The translations under genes and the position numbers were made by a program. A stretch of DNA of 64,000 bases from DASSQJ01 sp963726295 (lineage in GTDB: Bacteria; Actinomycetota; Actinomycetes; Actinomycetales; Dermatophilaceae). Positions 9,118-16,967 of the stretch are shown piece by piece (position 1 is the stretch's first letter; every line of letters starts with the position of its first letter). The stretch is taken from the NCBI GenBank assembly GCA_963726295.1, contig CAVSBW010000001.1:744001-808000 (forward strand), read 5' to 3'. The notes under the pieces are model-generated. The model was given only the letters and a program-made list of their open reading frames with translations. It made no database searches and was not told the origin of the DNA.

Positions 9118-9621
9118 TCAGGTCGGACGTGGGGCCGAGGAGGCCAGCAGGGAGCCCAGGGCGTCGAGGGCCATCGTCCACCCCACGGCACCGGGCGAGT
9201 CGGCCGGCACCCCGGCGTGGGCCAGGGTCAGCAGCGTGGTGTCGCCCTCGGCGAGGAGCGCGACGGTGACCTCGGTGACCTCGGGGTGTCCGGGGGGCAT
9301 CCCCAGGGTGGCGGGGTCGAGGACGGCACCGTGCTCGTCCGACAGCGACTCCGTGTACCTCAGACGGGTCGGAGCCTGGACCTCGAGGAACTCCCCGACG
9401 AACCACATCCGGCTCGGGCCTCCGGGCGTCTCCACGTCCATCCGGACGTGCCGTCGGCCGCCGGGTCGGACCTCCATCTCGAGGGCCTCGACCCGTGAGC
9501 CCGCCGGTCCGTACCAGGCGGCGAACCGGTCGGGCTCGGTCCACATCTCCCAGACCGCGCCGATCGGGGCGTCGTAGCGGCGCTCGATCACCAGAACGGG
9601 GTGGGGTTGGCGGTCAGTCAT
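9118..9621 (-). CDS. SRPBCC / AHSA1-like domain protein
   Basis: A 167-residue START/Bet v1-fold protein of the AHSA1 (activator of Hsp90 ATPase-like) group. Typical features are VLVIERRYDAPIGAVWEMWTEP at the start, FAAWYGPAG, and TLLTLAHAGVP near the end. These domains form a hydrophobic ligand pocket. It overlaps the upstream ArsR gene by 8 bp. The ArsR-AHSA1 pair is a common actinobacterial arrangement in which the ArsR protein controls the pair; the ligand is unknown. Confidence 0.88.
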   Translation of the reverse strand: MTDRQPHPVLVIERRYDAPIGAVWEMWTEPDRFAAWYGPAGSRVEALEMEVRPGGRRHVRMDVETPGGPSRMWFVGEFLEVQAPTRLRYTESLSDEHGAVLDPATLGMPPGHPEVTEVTVALLAEGDTTLLTLAHAGVPADSPGAVGWTMALDALGSLLASSAPRPT

Positions 9622-9961
9622 CGTGGTCTCCTGTCGTGGGGTGGGCTCGGTCGAGGTGCTCGCCGAGGCGGTCGAGGCGGTCCTCCCAGACCGATCGGTA
9701 GCGTTCGGTCCAGTCGGCGACCTCGCGCAGCGGCGCGGGGTCGAGCCGGCACGGTCGGTACTGTGCGCGTCGCCCTCGCTCCACAAGTCCCGCCTGCTCC
9801 AGCACCTTGAGGTGCCTGGAGATGGCGGGCAGGGACAGCTCGAACGGGGCGGCCAGCTCGTTGACCGTGGCCTCGCCGTCGGCCAGGCGCGCGAGGATGG
9901 CCCTCCTCGTGGTGCTGGCCAGCGCCGCGAAGGTGTCGTCGAGCCGGGAGTCCGTCGTCAT
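9614..9961 (-). CDS. ArsR-family transcriptional regulator
   Basis: A 115-residue winged-helix repressor (FAALASTTRRAILARLADGEATVNELAAPF, SLPAISRHLKVLEQAGLVERGR). No metal-binding CxC signature is present in helix 3, so it is probably of the non-metal type that pairs with AHSA1 proteins. Start ATG at 9961. A second ATG at 9968 is out of frame and nearer the aggaggt ribosome site, so initiation at the in-frame codon is an inference from the protein. Confidence 0.9.
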   Translation of the reverse strand: MTTDSRLDDTFAALASTTRRAILARLADGEATVNELAAPFELSLPAISRHLKVLEQAGLVERGRRAQYRPCRLDPAPLREVADWTERYRSVWEDRLDRLGEHLDRAHPTTGDHDD

Positions 9962-9979
9962 CCTTCATTTACCTCCTCC

Positions 9980-9989
9980 GTTAATTAAC
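9980..9989. promoter_or_regulatory. AT-rich palindrome upstream of the arsR start
   Basis: GTTAATTAAC is a perfect 10-bp palindrome, rare in this GC-rich DNA, directly upstream of the aggagg ribosome site of the ArsR gene. It may be the repressor operator and/or part of the -10 region. Confidence 0.35.
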
Positions 9990-10049
9990 CAGATCCGAAA
10001 CTATGCGTCAAGGGTTCGACGTGCCGGGGACGGCAGCACATCGGATGCG

Positions 10050-11015
10050 ATGATCGGGTGCGTGCCCGACGTCGCCGCGACCCCTGCCGCCGCACACCGC
10101 AGCGTGGCCGCCCCCGAATGGGCACGCCGTGCCACCGACCCCGCGAGCCGTGAGCCGGCCGCCGTCGCGCGGCTCGCCGAGGCCCTGCACGCGCACCCGG
10201 GCACGCTCGTGCTCACCGGTGCCGGCATCTCCACCGACAGCGGCATCCCCGACTACCGCGGCCGCGACGGCACCCGCCGGGTCATGCCGATGCAGCACGG
10301 CGAGTTCTGCGCGAGCCCGGACAACCGACGGCGCTACTGGGCGCGCTCGTTCGTCGGGTGGCAGCGGTTCTCCCGGGCCGAGCCCAATGCGTCGCACCGG
10401 GCCGTCGCCGACCTCCAGCGGCTCGGCACGCTCGGCGCGGTCGTCACCCAGAACGTCGACGGCCTCCACCAGGCCGCGGGCAGTGCCGCGGTCACCGAGC
10501 TCCACGGGAGCCTCGCCGAGGTCGTCTGCCTGACCTGCCACGACCGCACCGACCGTGAGGCCCTCCAGGCGCGGATGGCGCAGGCCAACCCCGGCTTCGA
10601 GGAGCGGGTACGGGGCGAGGCGCCGGACGGCTCGCGGGTCAGCAGCCAGATCCGCCCCGACGGCGACGTCGTCCTGCCCGAGGACGCCGTCTCGGGGTTC
10701 CGCCTCCCGCTCTGCCTCGTCTGTGGTGCCGACACCCTCAAGCCGGACGTGGTGTTCTTCGGCGGCTCGGTCCCGCGCGAACGGGTCGACGCCTGCTACG
10801 CGCTCACGGACGCCGCCCCCGCCCTGCTCGTCCTCGGGTCCTCGCTCGCCGTGATGAGCGGGCTGCGGTTCGTCCGTCACGCGGCGCGGAGCGGCATCCC
10901 GGTCATGGCGGTCACGCGGGGGCCGACCCGCGGCGACGAGCACGTCTCGGTGCGGGTCGACGGACCGCTGGCGCCCACCCTCGCCGCGGTCCTCGACGCC
11001 CGCCGCGCCGCGTGA
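10050..11015 (+). CDS. Sirtuin-type NAD-dependent protein deacylase (Sir2 family)
   Basis: A 321-residue Sir2-family enzyme that removes acyl groups from lysine using NAD. Visible motifs: TGAGISTDSGIPDYRG (about 55-70), TQNVDGLHQAAG, catalytic His in ELHGS, a four-Cys zinc site (CLTCHD and CLVCGA, separated by an insert of about 55 residues), KPDVVFFGGSVP and VLGSSLAVMSG. ATG 10050 or GTG 10062 are both possible; neither has a clear ribosome site. Its stop overlaps the start of a GNAT acetyltransferase gene. Confidence 0.92.
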   Translation: MIGCVPDVAATPAAAHRSVAAPEWARRATDPASREPAAVARLAEALHAHPGTLVLTGAGISTDSGIPDYRGRDGTRRVMPMQHGEFCASPDNRRRYWARSFVGWQRFSRAEPNASHRAVADLQRLGTLGAVVTQNVDGLHQAAGSAAVTELHGSLAEVVCLTCHDRTDREALQARMAQANPGFEERVRGEAPDGSRVSSQIRPDGDVVLPEDAVSGFRLPLCLVCGADTLKPDVVFFGGSVPRERVDACYALTDAAPALLVLGSSLAVMSGLRFVRHAARSGIPVMAVTRGPTRGDEHVSVRVDGPLAPTLAAVLDARRAA

Positions 11016-11527
11016 GCACCGTCCTCCTGCGCACGGCCACGGCGGCGGACCTGCCCGCGATGACGGCCGTCTACAACGACGCGGTGGCCACGACGCTCGC
11101 GACCTTCGACCTCGAGCCCCGCGGCGAGGACCACTACGCGGCAGCCGTCGCCTCCACCCGCTCCGGCGACCACGTGGTCGTCGCCGAGGTCGACGGCGCC
11201 GTGGTGGGGATGGCGTACGCGGGCACCTACCGCCCGCGCCCGGCCTACGACGGCACCCGCGAGGTGAGTGTGTACCTCCACCCGTCGGCGCGGGGTCTCG
11301 GGCTCGGACGCCGGCTCTACGACGACCTGTTGTCGCGGGTCGACGCCGACGGCGTGCACACCTGCGTCGCCGTCATCGCGCTGCCGAACCCGGCCAGTGA
11401 GGCGCTGCACCGTGCCGTCGGCTTCGAGCAGGTGGGGCTGCTGCGTGAGGTGGGCAGCAAGTTCGGCCGGCGCGTCGACACGGCGTGGTGGCAGCGGATG
11501 CACCCCCGGGCGGACCGCGTCGGATGA
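11012..11527 (+). CDS. GNAT N-acetyltransferase (phosphinothricin/methionine sulfoximine type)
   Basis: A 171-residue GNAT enzyme with the signature of the PAT/MSO acetyltransferase group: RTATAADLPAMTAVYNDAVATTLATFD at the start, YLHPSARGLGLGRRLYDDLL for acetyl-CoA binding, and VAVIALPNPASEALHRAVGFEQVG. GTG 11012 overlaps the sirtuin stop (GTGA), so translation is coupled. Substrates of this group are small amines or herbicide-like amino acids; a protein substrate is not excluded. Confidence 0.88.
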   Translation: MSTVLLRTATAADLPAMTAVYNDAVATTLATFDLEPRGEDHYAAAVASTRSGDHVVVAEVDGAVVGMAYAGTYRPRPAYDGTREVSVYLHPSARGLGLGRRLYDDLLSRVDADGVHTCVAVIALPNPASEALHRAVGFEQVGLLREVGSKFGRRVDTAWWQRMHPRADRVG

Positions 11528-11579
11528 TCCCTGCCACGTGGACCCGGCCACGCGGGGCAGCCGGTTCTAGGCTGGAGCC

Positions 11580-12002
11580 ATGCGTGCGATCGGCTCCGGA
11601 CCGTTCGAGAACGACGACGCCCTGGACTTCCTCGCGGGCCTCGCGGACCTGCCTGCCGGCTCGCGACCGGCTCGGGTCCTGGCCGCCCTCGACGAGGTAC
11701 TGCTGAGCACGTCGTACGTGGACGCCCCGCGGATGTGCGAAGCCGTCGCCGGCGCGTCCGCGGTCGGGGCCTCGCTGAGCCCTGAGGCCGCGGCCGCCGA
11801 GCCCTACCTCCCCGAGTGGCTCGCCGAGGAGCCGCTGCCGGCGGACGAGGAGCTCGTCGAGAAGTCGCGGCAGCTCCTCCGACGGGCCGTGCGCTCCCGC
11901 GACAACGAGTGGTGGGAGCTCTGGGACGAGGCCGGGCTCGCCGACGACGTCGTGGCGTCGAGCCGGCGGGCCCTGTCGTGGTTCGGCGACCGCGACGACT
12001 GA
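11580..12002 (+). CDS. DUF4259 domain protein
   Basis: A 140-residue soluble protein. The opening MRAIGSGPFENDDALDFLAGLAD is the hallmark of DUF4259, and the C-terminal part (SRDNEWWELWDEAG) also fits. The family is of unknown function, is scattered in bacteria, and has been noted near toxin-immunity genes. It starts 52 bp after the GNAT stop and ends 6 bp before the convergent lexA stop. Confidence 0.8.
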   Translation: MRAIGSGPFENDDALDFLAGLADLPAGSRPARVLAALDEVLLSTSYVDAPRMCEAVAGASAVGASLSPEAAAAEPYLPEWLAEEPLPADEELVEKSRQLLRRAVRSRDNEWWELWDEAGLADDVVASSRRALSWFGDRDD

Positions 12003-12008
12003 CCGGCC

Positions 12009-12731
12009 TCAGATGCGGCGCAGCACCGCCGTGACCTTGCCGAGGATGGTCGCGTGGTCGCCGTCGATGGGCGAGAACGCCGGGTTGTGGGGGAGCAGCC
12101 AGACCTTGCCGTCCCTGCGCTTGAAGGTCTTCACCGTGGCCTCGTTGTCGAGCATTGCGGCGACGATCTCCCCGTTCTCGGCGGTGGCCTGCTGCCGCAC
12201 GACGACCCAGTCGCCGTCGCAGATCGCGGCGTCGACCATGGAGTCGCCGACCACCCTGAGCAGGAACAGTGACCCCTCGCCGACGATCTGGCGGGGGAGG
12301 GGGAAGACGTCCTCGACGACCTCCTCGGCGGTGATCGGCACACCGGCGGCGATCTGGCCCAGGACCGGCACGTACTCGGCCTCGGGTCGCTGGTCGCCGA
12401 CCCCGGTGACGTCGACGTCGTCGTGCTCGGGGGCGCCCCGGTAGCCGGGCGCCTCGCGCGGGGTGTCGGGGGAGACGACCTCGATGGCCCGCGGGCGGTT
12501 CGGGTCGCGGCGCAGGTAGCCCTTGCGCTCCAGGGCCGAGAGCTGGTGGGCCACCGAGCTCGGGGAGGTCAGGCCCACGGCGTCACCGATCTCGCGCATG
12601 CTCGGCGGGTAGCCGCGGCGGTCGATGGAGTTGCGGATGACCTCGAGCACCTTGCGCTGCCGGTGCGTCAGCTCGCCGCCGTCGCCACGGTCCGGCATCT
12701 CGTGGATGTCGGCGTTCCTCGGACGTGCCAT
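12009..12731 (-). CDS. lexA: SOS repressor LexA
   Basis: A 240-residue repressor of the DNA-damage response. The N-terminal winged helix (LTHRQRKVLEVIRNSIDRRG to SSVAHQLSALERKGYL, residues 21-74) binds TCGAAC-N4-GTTCGA boxes. The C-terminal S24 peptidase-like domain has the cleavage bond A129-G130 in LGQIAAGVPI, catalytic Ser164 in GDSMVDAAI and Lys201 in EATVKTF. RecA filaments trigger its self-cleavage. A start at MPDRG (residue 12) is also possible. LexA boxes in the divergent promoter region show autoregulation. Confidence 0.96.
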   Translation of the reverse strand: MARPRNADIHEMPDRGDGGELTHRQRKVLEVIRNSIDRRGYPPSMREIGDAVGLTSPSSVAHQLSALERKGYLRRDPNRPRAIEVVSPDTPREAPGYRGAPEHDDVDVTGVGDQRPEAEYVPVLGQIAAGVPITAEEVVEDVFPLPRQIVGEGSLFLLRVVGDSMVDAAICDGDWVVVRQQATAENGEIVAAMLDNEATVKTFKRRDGKVWLLPHNPAFSPIDGDHATILGKVTAVLRRI

Positions 12732-12839
12732 CTCGACCCCTTCGGTGCGACCGATGGCGGGTGGCCAACGGTTCGGCTGGTGTTAGTGCAGGTCAGACCT
12801 GTTGTCAGTGGTGCCGTGCAGGCTTTCTGCCATGACCAC

Positions 12840-12868
12840 AGCGTACGGGGCTCGTACAAAGATCTCAA
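12840..12868 (-). promoter_or_regulatory. lexA promoter
   Basis: On the minus strand, -35 TTGAGA (12863-12868) and -10 TACGCT (12840-12845) are separated by exactly 17 bp. The -35 element lies inside the LexA box at 12865-12880, which explains autorepression. The leader to the lexA start would be about 100 nt. Confidence 0.6.
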
Positions 12869-12880
12869 ACATGTGTTCGA
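12865..12880. promoter_or_regulatory. LexA (SOS) box 1
   Basis: TCAAACATGTGTTCGA matches the actinobacterial SOS consensus TCGAAC-N4-GTTCGA with one mismatch. It overlaps the -35 element of the lexA promoter. Confidence 0.8.
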
Positions 12881-12888
12881 CGCGTGTC

Positions 12889-12917
12889 TTGATCGGGTCG
12901 AACACGTGTGCTACAAC
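12889..12917 (+). promoter_or_regulatory. Promoter of the LysM gene with LexA box 2 in its spacer
   Basis: -35 TTGATC (12889-12894) and -10 TACAAC (12912-12917) are 17 bp apart. The spacer carries TCGAACACGTGTGCTA (12898-12913), an SOS box with two mismatches in the right half. Confidence 0.55.
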
Positions 12918-12933
12918 TCGTACAGACGTTCTA

Positions 12934-12949
12934 TCGAACACCGGTTCGA
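12934..12949. promoter_or_regulatory. LexA (SOS) box 3, perfect
   Basis: TCGAACACCGGTTCGA is an exact match to the SOS consensus, 33 bp upstream of the LysM gene start and downstream of its predicted promoter. There it would act as a roadblock, or repress a second promoter. Confidence 0.85.
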
Positions 12950-12981
12950 CGGTCGCTGTGGCGGCCGGGATGGAGGACATG

Positions 12982-13368
12982 ATGAGCGCGATCGCCTGGG
13001 ACCCCGCCGAGGCCGGCACCGCCCCCGCCCTGCCTGCCCGCCCGCGGCTCACCCTCATCCGGGGTGGCGCGCCGGCCGGGCCCGCCGAGAGCGGCCTGCG
13101 GGTCACCCGGCGCGGCCGGCTCGTGCTGCTGCTCGTCGCGGCCCTCGTCGTCGCGGCGTCGGTCGTGCTGACCAACATCGGGGGAGCGGGCGCCGCCACG
13201 CCGGCGCACACCGTCACCGTCACGGCGGGGCAGACCCTGTCCGAGGTCGCGGCCGCCGAGCTGCCCGCGATGTCGATCAGCGACGGGGTCGTCGCCATCC
13301 AGCTCGCGAACGACCTCAACACCGCGCAGGTGAGCGCCGGGCAGGAGCTCGTGATCCCGAGGTCCTGA
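12982..13368 (+). CDS. SOS-induced LysM-domain cell-division-inhibitor-like protein (ChiZ/DivS/YneA analogue)
   Basis: A 128-residue protein: a cytoplasmic N-terminus of about 45 residues, one membrane helix (about 49-68, VLLLVAALVVAASVVL), then an extracellular LysM peptidoglycan-binding domain (HTVTVTAGQTLSEVAAAELP to AQVSAGQELVIP). The start at 12982 follows ggagga by 4-5 bases; ATG codons at 12970 and 12979 are in frame. Known counterparts divergent from lexA (Rv2719c/ChiZ in Mycobacterium, DivS in Corynebacterium, YneA in Bacillus) delay division after DNA damage. The LexA boxes support the same job here. Confidence 0.85.
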   Translation: MSAIAWDPAEAGTAPALPARPRLTLIRGGAPAGPAESGLRVTRRGRLVLLLVAALVVAASVVLTNIGGAGAATPAHTVTVTAGQTLSEVAAAELPAMSISDGVVAIQLANDLNTAQVSAGQELVIPRS

Positions 13369-13467
13369 CCCTCGTGGGCCGGCCTGACCCGCGGCCCACG
13401 AACCCCGCGGCGGGTGCAGGGCCCGCCGCGGAACCCGTCCGAGTCCCTCGACCCGGCTCCGGACGCC

Positions 13468-13507
13468 GAAGGGCGTCGCCTCCCGTGCAGAGGAGGCGAC
13501 GCCCTTC
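13468..13507. terminator. Bidirectional hairpin terminator
   Basis: A perfect 15-bp inverted repeat (GAAGGGCGTCGCCTC at 13468-13482 with its complement at 13493-13507, 10-nt loop) lies between the convergent LysM gene and the winged-helix gene. No long U-tract follows, as is common in actinobacteria. Confidence 0.75.
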
Positions 13508-13541
13508 GTGCTGTCCGGGCTCGGCCGGCGCGGGATCGGTG

Positions 13542-14651
13542 TCAGGCGCGCCCCGTCACCTCGAGCCGGGCGGGCAGGCCGAGGAAGCGTCCGAGCCGGG
13601 TCGCCGCCTGCTCGACGTCCCCGATGTCGTCGCGGGAGAGCGGGGTGTCCGGCGCGACGCGGACCTCGACGGCCGAGCGGGTCACGCGCCGGCTCCACGC
13701 CGCCACGTCCTCGCCGCGCAGCAGCACGGTGCCCCCACCGATGGCGTTGACGATGCGCGGCCGGGACGCCGTGGGGTCGCGGCGGGGAGTGCCATGGCCG
13801 GGGTAGGTGAGGGTGAGCTCGTCGAAGGCCGGGACGAGGAGCGCGCCCGGGCGGCGCGTCGTGCGGGTGGGGACGCGGGGGTCGAACCACAGCCGGTCGC
13901 CGGCCAGCTCCACGAACTCCAGCTCGGCGGCAAGGGTCGCCAGCGCCTCGCGAACCTGCCCGAGGTTCAGGGTGCACCACCGCACCAGGTCGCGGTCGGT
14001 CGCCGGCCCGTGCCCGCCGATGAAGCGGCGCACGAGCTCGATCCGCGCCGCCCCGGCGTCCAGGTCGTCGCAGGGGGAGGGGGTCGCCACGTCGTCGACG
14101 AGCGCATACGTGTGCTCCGCGCCCCGGGGCGGCCCGGAGCACACCACTCCCCGTAGCTCGGCCACCATCAGCTGGTGGCCGACCTGTTCCCCCGAGGCGG
14201 GCAGGCCGCGGTCGGCGAGCCGGGCGGCCAGCTCGCGCCGCGTCGGGTGGGACCCGTCGGCGAGAAGCTCGCGGAGGGCCTCGACCGCGTGGTCACGCGT
14301 CCGCTCGTCGAGCCCCAGCTGCCGGTGCCGGGCGGCGATGGACGCCTCCACGCGAGGACCGGTCAGCCGCTGCAGCCACCGCACGTCGTCGGGGGCGACG
14401 TGGTGCCACGTCGGGCGAAGGACGTGGGTCCGGACCCACCCCCCGGCGGCCTGCTCCGCCTGGACGTCCGCGGCGGTGGTGCGCGCCGACATCCGCTGCC
14501 CCAGCGACCACCCCGCCATCGGGGCGTCCTGGGACTGCACGGCGAGCAGGCGTCGGACGACGTCGGCGGCCCGCTCCGGCGGTGGAGAGGTCACCAGCTG
14601 GGTCGCCAGCCGCCGGCGATGGATGCGCCGGAGGGCTGCTGCACCGCTCAT
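13542..14651 (-). CDS. Winged-helix DNA-binding protein of the HTH_42 / AlkZ-like family
   Basis: A 369-residue protein of the tandem winged-helix family that includes the interstrand-crosslink DNA glycosylase AlkZ. Family marks are RRLLAVQSQDAPMAGWSLGQRM near residue 40, WVRTHVLRPTWHHVAPDDVRWL, LVPAFDELTLTYPG and IVNAIGGGTVLLRGEDVAAW. The family often occurs in antibiotic clusters and general genomes; whether this copy is a glycosylase or only binds DNA cannot be told. The start at 14651 is chosen because residues further upstream (to 14789) are low-complexity and not family-like. Confidence 0.8.
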   Translation of the reverse strand: MSGAAALRRIHRRRLATQLVTSPPPERAADVVRRLLAVQSQDAPMAGWSLGQRMSARTTAADVQAEQAAGGWVRTHVLRPTWHHVAPDDVRWLQRLTGPRVEASIAARHRQLGLDERTRDHAVEALRELLADGSHPTRRELAARLADRGLPASGEQVGHQLMVAELRGVVCSGPPRGAEHTYALVDDVATPSPCDDLDAGAARIELVRRFIGGHGPATDRDLVRWCTLNLGQVREALATLAAELEFVELAGDRLWFDPRVPTRTTRRPGALLVPAFDELTLTYPGHGTPRRDPTASRPRIVNAIGGGTVLLRGEDVAAWSRRVTRSAVEVRVAPDTPLSRDDIGDVEQAATRLGRFLGLPARLEVTGRA

Positions 14652-14797
14652 CGGCCCATCATCGTGCCGGCCGCCGACACCACGCTCCCCCGAACGGCCG
14701 ACGGCGGGTCCACCGTCCCGGTAGAGCTGGGCGCCGGGTGGCCGGGTGCGGGTGTGTCGCCGCAGCACCGGATGCCGTACCTCGCACACTCGATGGC

Positions 14798-14977
14798 ATG
14801 CACACCCGACGACGGGGTACCTACCGCATCAGCCACCACCCCCACGTGCACAGCGAGGGGATCGGTCGCTGGCTGTGGACGTGCGCCTGCGGGGCGCGCG
14901 GCTGGTCGGTGTCGGGTGGGTGGCAGGGCGCGTACACCGCGGCCCTGGTGCACCAGAGCCTGAGCCCGGGGGAGTAG
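14798..14977 (+). CDS. Small CxC protein, paralogue 1
   Basis: A 59-residue basic protein of unknown function. It shares SHHP, GRW-W-C-CGA, TAALVH and a terminal GE with the 61-residue protein at 23342-23527, so the two are paralogues. Two cysteines in CAC could bind metal, but a single CxC is short for a zinc site. No ribosome site is clear; the conserved C-terminal half supports a real gene. Confidence 0.55.
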   Translation: MHTRRRGTYRISHHPHVHSEGIGRWLWTCACGARGWSVSGGWQGAYTAALVHQSLSPGE

Positions 14978-15184
14978 GGCGCAGCGCGGTCGAGGACCCG
15001 CCGCGACCCGCCGCGAGGCGGCCACAGACGGCACGGGGTCGCCAGCCGGCAGGGCGGCGGCGGCCCCGTGTCCTGTGCCCGGGGACCCGGGGGCCCCTGC
15101 CCGCCCCGGCGGCCGGCCCGTCCCCTTCGCGGTCGCCGCCATCCCGCCGCCCCGGCGCCCGTCCATCCCTACGGGAACACGGTC

Positions 15185-15234
15185 GTTGCGTCCCGCGTTC
15201 TGCAGTGGTGTAATCATGTAATTACCGCAAGGAG
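15185..15234 (+). promoter_or_regulatory. Promoter, inverted-repeat operator and ribosome site of the 15241 gene
   Basis: GTAAT-CATGTA-ATTAC (15210-15225) is a 5-bp inverted repeat and the most AT-rich stretch nearby. It overlaps a possible -10 (TGTAAT, 15209-15214) placed 17 bp after TTGCGT (15186-15191). The ribosome site aaggag (15229-15234) precedes ATG 15241. The rest of 14978-15240 holds no recognisable gene. Confidence 0.45.
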
Positions 15235-15240
15235 ACAATC

Positions 15241-15894
15241 ATGAAAGCACCACGACACAGCGTCATGGACGGCGACCTGCGCCCCACCGGACGGGGCCGT
15301 GCGCCTGTCCGGGGCCCCCACGGTGGCCGTCCCGGTCCCGGTGGCGGCCCTCGCGGCCGGGGTCGAGGCATGGGCCGGCCCGGGGGCTGGCAGCAGGGCG
15401 ACCTTCCGGGCGCGGACGACGCGCAGAAGTGGTTCGCGGGGCGCCTCCCCGACGGCTGGTTCGACGACGTGGAGGTCACCGTCGACCGTGAGGAGATCAC
15501 GGTGGTCGGAGCCCTGTCCGGTGTCGAGCCGGCGACCGACGCCAGCGAGGCCGAGGGCCGGATCAGCCGGTTCCGCGCCGAGACCCGCGAGCAGCGGATG
15601 GCCGTGGCCGACGAGGCCCAGGCGCGCTACCAGCGGACCGTCTCGTGGGGCGCGCGGGTCGGCGAGACCACCGCGATGTTCACCCACCTCGCGGTTCCGG
15701 TGATGACACGCCTGCGCCAGCCCGAGCGCACCGTGCTCGACACGCTCGTCGACGCCGGTGTCGCCCGCTCACGCAGCGATGCCCTCGCCTGGTGCGTGCG
15801 GCTGGTCGGCGAGCACGCTGACAGCTGGCTCGGCGAGCTGCGTGAGGCGATGAGCGAGGTCGACAAGCTCCGCGCCAAGGGCCCCGAGCTCTGA
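15241..15894 (+). CDS. Unknown protein with Gly/Arg-rich N-terminus and ribbon-helix-helix-like C-terminus
   Basis: A 217-residue protein in three parts: a flexible Gly/Arg/Pro-rich region (about 10-58), a middle domain with DGWFDDVEVTVDREEITVVGAL, and a C-terminal segment (TVLDTLVDAGVARSRSDALAWCVRLVGEH) resembling CopG/ParD-type ribbon-helix-helix proteins, followed by a short helix. If that reading is right the protein binds DNA and could act on the palindrome in its own promoter. No toxin partner is adjacent. Well-formed start context supports expression. Family name not known to me. Confidence 0.7.
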   Translation: MKAPRHSVMDGDLRPTGRGRAPVRGPHGGRPGPGGGPRGRGRGMGRPGGWQQGDLPGADDAQKWFAGRLPDGWFDDVEVTVDREEITVVGALSGVEPATDASEAEGRISRFRAETREQRMAVADEAQARYQRTVSWGARVGETTAMFTHLAVPVMTRLRQPERTVLDTLVDAGVARSRSDALAWCVRLVGEHADSWLGELREAMSEVDKLRAKGPEL

Positions 15895-15989
15895 GCGCAC
15901 CGACCGGCCACCCGGCTGGTTCCGGGCGCGCAGCGGGCGGCTCCGGCATCCGCCTGAGCCCGCGGGGCGCGAGGCGCTAGCGTGGCCGG

Positions 15990-16967
15990 ATGAGGGCTGC
16001 CGTCAGCACGACGTACGGACCGCCGGACGTCGTCCGTGTCACAGAGGTCGCCGAGCCCGAGGTCGGGCCCGGCGACCTCCTCGTCCGGGTGCACTACTCC
16101 ACGGTCAACCGGACCGACTGCGGCTACCGCGCCGCCCACCCGTGGTTCATCCGCGCGTTCTCCGGCTGGACCGGGCCCAAGGTCGACGTGTGGGGCACCG
16201 AGCTCTCGGGGGTGATCGAGAGGGTCGGCCCCGGTGTCACCGCGTTCTCGCCGGGCGACCGCGTCCTCGCGTACACCGAGGGCCGCTTCGGCGCCCATGC
16301 CGAGCTGGCCGTGGTCCCCGTGGACTCGATGGTGGCCCAGGTCCCCGACGGCATCGACCTCGCGACCGCCGCGGCGGCCACCGAGGGCGGCCACTACGCG
16401 ATGGCCTTCCTCCGGCGCTCCCGCCTGGAGCCGGGGCAGCGCGCCCTGGTGCACGGCGCCACCGGGGCGATCGGCTCGGCCGCCGTGCAGCTGGTGGCCG
16501 GCCACGACGTCCACGTCACCGCGACCGCTCCCACCGCACACCTCGACCTCGCCCGCAGGCTGGGCGCCACGAGCGTCGTCGACTGGCAGCAGGGGGGGCT
16601 CGACAGCCTCGACGGCACGTTCGACGCGGTGCTCGACACCGTCGGAAAGCTCACCTTCGGGACGGCGAAGCGCTGGCTCGGCCCCGACGGTGTCTACCTG
16701 TCCAGCGAGCTCGGCCCCTACTGGCAGAACCCCCCGCTCGCCCTCGTGACGCCGGTGCTGCCGGGGCCGACGGCGGTGTTCCCCACGCCGCTCGACGGCG
16801 ACGACGTCATGGTCGACCTCGTGGAGCGGCTCGCCCGGGGGTCCTTCCGCCCGGTCCTCGACCCGCGCCGCTTCCGCCTCGACGACATCGTCGAGGCCTA
16901 CCGCTACGCCGAAAGCGGCCAGAAGCTCGGGTCGGTGCTCCTGGAGGTCACACCGTCCGGCGCATGA
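15990..16967 (+). CDS. NAD(P)-dependent alcohol dehydrogenase / quinone oxidoreductase (MDR family)
   Basis: A 325-residue medium-chain dehydrogenase/reductase. The N-terminal GroES-like domain (MRAAVSTTYGPPDVVRVTEVAEPEVGPGD) lacks the four-Cys structural zinc loop, and the Rossmann motif is ALVHGATGAIGSAAVQL. This fits the zinc-free quinone oxidoreductase/enone reductase branch that reduces reactive carbonyls with NADPH. Its 3' end overlaps the convergent GNAT gene by 20 bp. Confidence 0.88.
   Translation: MRAAVSTTYGPPDVVRVTEVAEPEVGPGDLLVRVHYSTVNRTDCGYRAAHPWFIRAFSGWTGPKVDVWGTELSGVIERVGPGVTAFSPGDRVLAYTEGRFGAHAELAVVPVDSMVAQVPDGIDLATAAAATEGGHYAMAFLRRSRLEPGQRALVHGATGAIGSAAVQLVAGHDVHVTATAPTAHLDLARRLGATSVVDWQQGGLDSLDGTFDAVLDTVGKLTFGTAKRWLGPDGVYLSSELGPYWQNPPLALVTPVLPGPTAVFPTPLDGDDVMVDLVERLARGSFRPVLDPRRFRLDDIVEAYRYAESGQKLGSVLLEVTPSGA

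Noticed and set aside
14978..15240. tRNA or other structured RNA in the gap before the 15241 gene
   Set aside because: No cloverleaf or tRNA promoter-like bases found; the gap is GC-rich with only the palindrome near its end.
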